Part shown: positions 60,701 to 64,000 of the stretch, piece after piece | Numbering within the stretch: the stretch's first letter is position 1 | Layout: every line of letters starts with the position of its first letter | NCBI GenBank assembly: GCA_949358305.1 | Contig: OX442315.1 | Location: forward strand, 34,870,427 to 34,934,426 | Direction: 5' to 3' | DNA length: 64,000 bases | Origin: Strigamia acuminata | Taxonomy: Eukaryota > Arthropoda > Chilopoda > Geophilomorpha > Linotaeniidae | Made by a program: the position numbers and the translations under genes | The notes under the pieces: model-generated | What the model saw: the letters and a program-made list of their open reading frames with translations, nothing else | Told to the model about the DNA's origin: nothing | The model's database searches: none

Positions 60701-63112
60701 AGTCAAAATGATTTGGCTTGGAAAATTTGAAAAAAAATCAAAATTTTCTTCTCATTGTTAATATCGACTCATTATAATTTCTATTTTTATATTGTTTACG
60801 GTTATTTTACATGTAGATTTCAAATAAAAAATTAATTTTGCCATCAGTCTGGTCCTTCTATAAAATATCAGGTGGTCAAAAAAATTTGACCTGGAGTGTA
60901 CGTGTAAAAATCACCATATTGACAAACAACGCGTGTAAATAGCATACATGTAAATAGCACCATTTCCGTTGTCACGTTATTTTGGCGTTATCGCGTTGTT
61001 GTTCTGTTATTGCGTTGTTTTGTATATAACACAACGCATCACGCAAAAAAAATAACGCTCATACCTAGCTGTCAATGTCTGAACTGTTGCTAAGACGAAC
61101 TCATTCCTAGCACGTGTTATTATTGGCTTACATGATCATCTGATCATTTTATTTGTATCAACACGCTGGCAAATCAACCAGCCAACATGAATTAGTGGGT
61201 ACTCTGAGCGGATTAGAGGTGTAAATCGCACAAGAACCTGCATTCTGCGGTTAGGTATGTGCATAAATATATTTAAATAACAAAATATGTTTATACATAT
61301 TCACAGGCATTTAAGAATGAAAGCAAGCCGTTTCTGTTTAGCGTTTAATGTCATGCAAATTAAGATTTAAACAAGTGCAAATGTGTTTAAAGGTCAAGTG
61401 CACTGAGTGGGATTTTTACATTTTCTGAAAGCCGTAATAAAAAACCAATAATTATTTGGGAAAAAATTAAATTGTTGGTAATAATTATTTTATAATAACA
61501 ATCCAAAAACGTAGTTGACAAAAAGCAATGCATGATGGTCGCAGACGTCTTGCCTTGCGTCATCAGTTCGTATACGACTGTCGATTCAAAATTCGATTCG
61601 CAATTTTTTTTAAATGATTTACGATGGTTCTAAAATGACTTTTTAATGTGACATTGATAGCAGGATGAAGACATTTTTTAAAGGATTTTCAATCAATCCT
61701 GTCATTCAAAAACAATGGATGAGGTCAGACATCTTAGATCCAAGAAGTGGATTCAGGTCAAATAAACTTCAGAACTGACTACGTCATGCTCTATTTCGCA
61801 TTTCTTTTTGTTTCCTATGTTTTGGATTATTACCATAAAATAATTACGGTAACAATTTAATTTGTTTCCGATAATTGTTGGTTTTTTTTTATTACGGGCT
61901 TTCAGAAAATGTAAAAATCCCACTCGGTGCATTTGACCTTTAAATGACCTCTCGAACTCACCTATAGTCCATGCCCGGTGTCTTGACTCTTGATGCCAAC
62001 TTCATACTGCGCATCCCATTCTGTACAGATGATTTTCTAATTCCAGTAGCTATTTAGCAGTGTTAAGCCTTATACTTTACATAATAATGTTAAAATAAAG
62101 TATGTAAGCAAGAATAAACTCATTAACAAAAGTAATTTACACCACGCTGCCGACATTTTGTTGCTTTACTTCCTTTATGTGCAATAATGTTAATGTTAAT
62201 GTGTTTGAATTTGGCATCAAGATACCTGGCGTAAACTGCAGTAACCATCGTTACCCTATTTTAAAAGTAACCTATACTCTGAGCCGATACAACGTTGTCC
62301 TAATTCAAGCCATATTACTCCTAAAGGCTCGTTTACATTGTTGATGCGAACTTTCGCGCATGAAAGTTCGTGTGACAACCCTTCGCACGCGAAATTTCAG
62401 AGTACACTTGAAGTCTACTTTTTTGCTTCGCTTGGAAAGTTTGCACGCGTTGGCCAATGACAGACGAGATAGCGTATGTCGTCACCAACTTCACAATTGA
62501 ATCAAAATGGCAGCACCACGTTGGACAAGTGAAACGAGACTTCACTTCATCACTTCTCTTTGCTTCATTGAGAACATGAGAAGCAAATTTTTTCATGTGA
62601 ATTTTTGGGCGCGACCATTTCGCATGCTAAATTTCGCAACAATGTAAACAGCCTTAACTGTGGAAAAGTAGTTGTTTATTTCCAATTAATTTTAATATAA
62701 AGAGTGATTAGAATGATAGATTTTATTTATTTGGTAATAAAAAATTTATTTATTTTTGTTCTGGGCTACTTTTTTGTGCCACTACACCAGTGATACGGCT
62801 TGAATTAGGACAACGTTGTATCGGCTCAGAGTATAGCAGTGCAGCGCATTACTTTTTGTGACTAACGATGCCAAGCCCACTTGCTTATACATTCCTATCT
62901 ATCATAGTGTTTTCTTTTTTCTATTTTTCAAGCATCTATCAACGTCTCCTACAGCTGAGCCCCCACATTTCGTGGCTCAAATCCGCGCAGCAATTCGCCA
63001 AATACAACTTCATCCCTACCCTAGCGTGACTGTATTTCCGGGCAACGAACCGCACATCTTTCGCAAGGACCCCGCTGGACATTGGCTCGCACACAAGAAT
63101 CAATTCAACTAG
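34679..63112 (+). CDS. NTAN1: protein N-terminal asparagine amidohydrolase
   Basis: Deamidates N-terminal Asn to Asp, feeding the Arg/N-degron pathway. Ten coding exons: 34679-34762, 34827-34929, 34994-35059, 35835-35943, 36003-36076, 36147-36200, 41386-41439, 42717-42817, 42975-43088, 62933-63112; all GT-AG and in phase; 312 residues (human 310). Starts MPLLFTGQ. The catalytic cysteine lies in SDDATTC (residue about 76; Cys75 in human). Also VGPVGLLYVAQREFAVTFP, VHIVGGFEDDRQ, RIGPFKYDP and STSPTAEPPHFVAQIR. The last intron spans 43089-62932, against 60-800 bp for most others, and is packed with transposons. Exon sequence itself shows no damage. Confidence 0.97.
35190..35500 (+). repeat. irregular tandem repeat in an NTAN1 intron
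   Basis: Loose units with AAAAATGCACATTTTT and TTAAGAAATG, 20-30 bp, between exons 4 and 5 of the listed coding series. Confidence 0.7.
36594..37116. mobile_element. MITE with GGATAAATGCATAAATGC end and internal palindrome
   Basis: Left end GGGCCTGGATAAATGCATAA; right end GCATAAATATCCGGGG; the same two end types occur at 37739-38009. Contains the 68-bp perfect palindrome at 37013-37080. Confidence 0.65.
37013..37080. repeat. 68-bp perfect palindrome, no spacer
   Basis: Two 34-base arms meet at GC|GC (centre 37046/37047). The right arm begins GCATAAAATATGCACC and the left arm is its exact complement. Confidence 0.95.
37345..38080. mobile_element. pogo/mariner-like element with a nested MITE
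   Basis: Ends CAGTCGAACCTCGTTATAAC and the complement of CAGTCAAACCTGGTTATAAC. A copy of the 36594 family is inserted at 37739-38009 in the opposite arrangement. No transposase frame. Confidence 0.65.
38435..38710 (+). repeat. 20-22-bp minisatellite in an NTAN1 intron
   Basis: TATTTTTGCATGAAAAAATAA and a TTTTTGTATGAAAAAAAA variant, about 12 copies. Confidence 0.93.
38720..40280 (+). other. NTAN1 intron without recognised features
   Basis: AT-rich DNA between the minisatellites. Short open frames are present but show no conserved coding or splice context. Confidence 0.4.
40290..40795 (+). repeat. 31-bp minisatellite in an NTAN1 intron
   Basis: Unit: GGCTCAAATTTGTGGAAAAT followed by TAACAAAAATT (31 bp), about 15 copies; a few shortened units near 40690 and 40740. 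Confidence 0.95.
42203..42634. mobile_element. 432-bp MITE with ~70-bp terminal inverted repeats
   Basis: Ends CTATACTCGAGTTGCACTCA and its complement; terminal repeats run about 70 bp to AGTAAACTGG. Related copies: 50676-51066, 62273-62835 and a 3' half at about 59740-59853. All share TATACTC ends and the interior TTCTGGTGTT. Confidence 0.85.
42664..42712 (+). repeat. (TTTA)n microsatellite abutting an NTAN1 splice acceptor
   Basis: About 12 TTTA units end directly at TTTTCTAG, the acceptor for the exon at 42717. Confidence 0.95.
43474..43692. mobile_element. MITE with AGACTTCTAAACC ends
   Basis: Ends AGACTTCTAAACC..GGTTTAGAAGTCT. The interior carries GGACGGACGGACAGACGGAC. An inverted, related copy is at 52662-52908. 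Confidence 0.75.
43728..44018. mobile_element. MITE with TACTACGTTTACATG ends
   Basis: Left TACTACGTTTACATGCACGG and right the complement of TACTACGTTTACATGCACCG, then AATATTT(C/T)GAGTG in both arms; 291 bp. Confidence 0.8.
44135..44205 (+). mobile_element. fragment of the GCCCGGTGTCTTGATGCC MITE family
   Basis: Shares GCCCGGTGTCTTGATGCCAA with the end of the element at 61963-62244. Confidence 0.45.
44555..44811. mobile_element. MITE with TACCGTATTTTA ends
   Basis: Left TACCGTATTTTACCGATTAA; right complement of TACCGTATTTTATCAATTAA; 257 bp, TA-flanked. Confidence 0.75.
45203..45570. mobile_element. MITE with CACAAGGGAGCGGG ends
   Basis: About 40-bp terminal repeats beginning CACAAGGGAGCGGGT at both ends; interior with several AAGCTTG/CAAGCTT words. 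It sits inside an older sequence starting GCAGGGCTTCTTAAACTG, which looks like a hAT end. Confidence 0.75.
45575..47140 (+). other. NTAN1 intron without recognised features
   Basis: No conserved exon. 46610-46780 contains TAATGCGA words, also near 48870-48900, suggesting another old dispersed repeat. Confidence 0.35.
47142..48256. mobile_element. outer element with CAGTAGGTGC ends
   Basis: Ends CAGTAGGTGCGTTCAA and the complement of CACTAGGTGCATTTAA, flanked by TA, followed by AAGTCACTT-type words in both arms. It is interrupted by the element at 47227-47979. Confidence 0.6.
47227..47979. mobile_element. 753-bp GGATCG-rich element with 8-bp target duplication
   Basis: Terminal TAAGCTTGTTA inverted repeats, flanked on both sides by ATTACGTC (47219-47226 and 47980-47987), a perfect 8-bp duplication as for hAT elements. 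Outer parts are dense in CGGATCGGATC words. No transposase. Confidence 0.85.
49637..50184. mobile_element. nested MITE with TAGGTGCATTCAATATCG ends
   Basis: Terminal repeats of about 38 bp (TAGGTGCATTCAATATCGAT left, TAGCTGCATTCAATATCGAT right). Interior has further GAAGTGACTT/AAGTCACTT words and a hairpin at 49919-50014. Confidence 0.75.
49919..50014. repeat. 33-bp-arm perfect hairpin
   Basis: Arms 49919-49951 and 49982-50014 are exact complements (core GTGCTCTAAAATTCTAAAAA) around a 30-base loop. Confidence 0.92.
50676..51066. mobile_element. TATACTC-family MITE, uninterrupted copy
   Basis: Ends TATACTCTGTCCCGACACAA and the complement of TATACTCTGTGCCGATACAA. Gives the empty site (CGCCTAACTGTGG, 50731-50743) for the insertion at 62325. 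Confidence 0.8.
51115..51408. mobile_element. hAT-type MITE with perfect 8-bp target duplication
   Basis: Ends CAGGGTTTCCCAAAC and GTTTGGGAACCCCTG, typical hAT termini. Flanked by CAGTAGAC on both sides (51107-51114, 51409-51416). 294 bp, non-coding. Confidence 0.92.
52662..52908. mobile_element. second AGACTTCTAAACC-family MITE
   Basis: Inverted relative to 43474-43692; shares GTTTAGAAAGTCTA and the CTGTCCGTCTGTCTGTCCG tract. Confidence 0.75.
52970..53392. mobile_element. element with CAGTAGGCGCATTCAT ends
   Basis: Left CAGTAGGCGCATTCAT, right complement of CAATAGGAGCATTCAT. Interior contains a hairpin around AAATTTTAACATTTAGACTG/TAGACTGGTTTAAA words. Confidence 0.6.
53410..53880 (+). repeat. 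20-bp AT-rich minisatellite
   Basis: AGTAATTTTAGTCGATTTTT with heavy drift toward both edges. Confidence 0.9.
54539..54700 (+). pseudogene. hAT transposase dimerisation-domain remnant
   Basis: Reads KYQIVKAIFLRLTTALTSC, APAQRLFSSGN, then after a stop and small deletion ATRNRLNDKTFEILLILK. This is the pattern (S.APAQRLFS..G...RN.L) ending hAT transposases. Stops and losses make it non-functional. Confidence 0.8.
54905..55025 (+). repeat. 19-bp tandem repeat inside the hAT element
   Basis: AAATTTTAGCGAAAAAGCG, about 6 copies. Confidence 0.92.
55848..56222. mobile_element. MITE with CTAATACCATGT ends
   Basis: Left CTAATACCATGTCCACACCA, right complement of CTAATACCATGTTCGCACCA; 375 bp; interior rich in GATC-containing words (GATCTGATCC, CTAGATCC). 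Confidence 0.8.
56225..58255 (+). other. NTAN1 intron, no conserved exon
   Basis: 56330-57180 is full of TTGCAAAAT / ATTTTGTGATT words on both strands, probably an old large inverted repeat. TGCACTTGACCTTT (57979-57992) and AAAGGTTAAGTGCA (58084-58097) are ends of the 61391 family. Confidence 0.4.
58265..58915 (+). repeat. 21-bp minisatellite in the last NTAN1 intron
   Basis: GAAGTTTATTGGAAATTTGTC, with successive variants (TTGCAAATTTGTCGAAG, GGGAATTTGGTC, CAAAAATTTGTC). Local homogenisation of neighbours is clear. Long peptide repeats here are artefacts. Confidence 0.95.
58950..60480 (+). other. NTAN1 intron, only a partial TATACTC-family copy
   Basis: 59740-59853 matches the right half of 42203-42634 (TTCTGGTGTTTTGGGTC, CCAATGGGAG, GAGTATAG). 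No exon recognised. Confidence 0.5.
60487..60900. mobile_element. element with TACACTCCAGG ends
   Basis: Short terminal repeats TACACTCCAGG / CCTGGAGTGTA. Apparently inserted in, or overlapping, an AACGC-rich element (60628-61066). Confidence 0.5.
60628..61066. mobile_element. AACGC-rich repeat element, second copy
   Basis: Inverted relative of 26320-26900 (ACGCATCACGCAAAAAAAAT, TAAATAGCACCATTT). Confidence 0.55.
61391..61939. mobile_element. MITE with >55-bp terminal repeats and TTAA duplication
   Basis: Ends AGGTCAAGTGCACTGAGTGG and the complement of AGGTCAAATGCACCGAGTGG, continuing through TTTTTACATTTTCTGAAAGC. TTAA on both sides (61387-61390, 61940-61943) fits a piggyBac-type target. 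Confidence 0.85.
61963..62244. mobile_element. MITE with GTGTCTTGATGCC-type ends
   Basis: Imperfect terminal repeats (GCCCGGTGTCTTGACTCTTG left; GCCAGGTATCTTGATGCC as complement of right). Confidence 0.45.
62273..62835. mobile_element. TATACTC-family MITE interrupted by a second MITE
   Basis: Ends TATACTCTGAGCCGATACAA on both sides. Its sequence continues across 62325-62654 exactly as in the copy at 50676-51066. Confidence 0.88.
62325..62654. mobile_element. nested PIF/Harbinger-like MITE with TAA duplication
   Basis: Ends AGGCTCGTTTACATTG and CAATGTAAACAGCCT; TAA on both sides (62322-62324, 62655-62657) against one TAA in the empty site at 50735-50737. 330 bp, non-coding. Confidence 0.88.
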
Positions 63113-64000
63113 ACGACCTTTTGTTGTTTTACTCGCAAGAAATGACTTTTCAAGTGGGAACGCATTTTCTTTTTATTATTTGAACTATACAAAAAAAAAG
63201 AACACAAGATCGATGATATTAGCTCGCCATTTTTATTATTATTATTATATTTATACACAAAAAATAGACGAGGCTTGTTGATGATCTAACATAGTGACTT
63301 TTCTTTTAAAATGTATCGTTTTATTAATTGTTTGTTTTCAACCGTCGATTCGGCTTTACACTTAGTCGCATCACTTGAAAAATGGTACGAAAAAACATGT
63401 TGTAGAAAAAACTTGATTTTATCAAAAAAATGGGCGAATCAGAAGGAAAAAACGAAATTTAGATTCGCCCAGTTGTCAGATTTTTATTTTATTCAGCCGA
63501 ATCGATGATAAAAGATTGGGGTCAGTATAACACAAGGATGACATAACATAATCAGCTTCGATTGTAAAGGGAGGACTCGGAGGAAATTAAAAAGGAAGTT
63601 ATGGGCTTTGAAGAAAGAAAGAAAGAAGTGCTAGCTTCGCTTCACTGAGTTCATGCGGTCTATCCAATGATGGAAGGCACATTACTAAACCCTGTACAAT
63701 CCCGCTTTAGTCCCCATCTCCATGTTAAACCAATGGGAAATTAATGTTGCATTTTAGTGATTAAAATGGCTAAACGCCAGTTGTTGTGATTTTTCTCTTT
63801 TTTCTTTCATCCTAAGCAATCACTCCTTGTGTTAGATTTTGGCATCATAATAAATGATTGCAGCAATAAATCTAAATGTTGATTAAGTTACAAAGGCGCT
63901 TGAACCCTTTTGGAATTCTTCATCCAGTGAAATCTCATTAAAACAAAGCTGGAGGGGGCTGGGAGAACAACTAAGTTATTGTGAGGAAAAGAATTCCCCT
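63113..64000 (+). other. NTAN1 3' UTR and downstream DNA
   Basis: AATAAA signals at 63849-63854 and 63865-63870 are possible ends; an earlier end cannot be excluded. No other coding recognised. Confidence 0.45.

Noticed and set aside
1-64000. CRISPR array or prokaryotic operon
   Set aside because: Repeat arrays have no unique spacers and the genes are intron-bearing nuclear genes.

Overview
The window is animal nuclear DNA, AT-rich, with many short spliceosomal introns. Eight conserved eukaryotic protein genes can be read exon by exon (canonical GT-AG introns, one apparent GC-AG exception). The gene set (RPSA, GGA-type adaptor, AP-5 zeta, CEP95-like, BUD31, GPANK1, TSR3, NTAN1) points to a metazoan. 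The repeats (copia and gypsy remnants, hAT/PIF/TTAA-type MITEs, private minisatellites in nearly every intron) fit an invertebrate genome. I cannot name the phylum from sequence alone.

Layout. 1-6.2 kb is a graveyard of LTR retroelements: two damaged copia 3' ends, a frameshifted gypsy RNase H fragment, and between them a block carrying a striking array of covarying hairpins (2494-2820). 6.2-16.3 kb holds RPSA (-), divergent from GGA (+), which converges on AP5Z1 (-). 16.3-18.6 kb is intergenic with a G7/C7 hairpin. 18.6-27.7 kb is an uncharacterised helix-hairpin-helix protein gene (-), with large repeat-filled introns. 27.7-36.2 kb is the densest part: CEP95-like (+), BUD31 (-), GPANK1 (-), TSR3 (-) and the first exons of NTAN1 (+). 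CEP95-like and BUD31 stop codons lie only 21 bp apart. From 36.2 to 62.9 kb NTAN1 continues with four more exons; its last intron is about 19.8 kb and has collected nested DNA transposons. 63.1-64.0 kb is NTAN1 3' UTR and downstream DNA.

How the genes relate. GGA and AP5Z1 both belong to post-Golgi/endosomal sorting and sit tail to tail. RPSA, TSR3 and BUD31 serve ribosome, rRNA-modification and splicing functions, and NTAN1 acts in the N-degron pathway. Apart from shared promoters (RPSA/GGA, HhH gene/CEP95-like, TSR3/NTAN1) and overlapping 3' ends, I see no operon-like logic.

The two signals least explained by standard annotation are (i) eight consecutive hairpins, seven with an almost constant tip and different, compensating stems, whose G-U pairs fix the + strand as the RNA strand; and (ii) intron minisatellites that differ in sequence from intron to intron but mostly have units of 20-22 or 30-31 bp, that is two or three turns of DNA.
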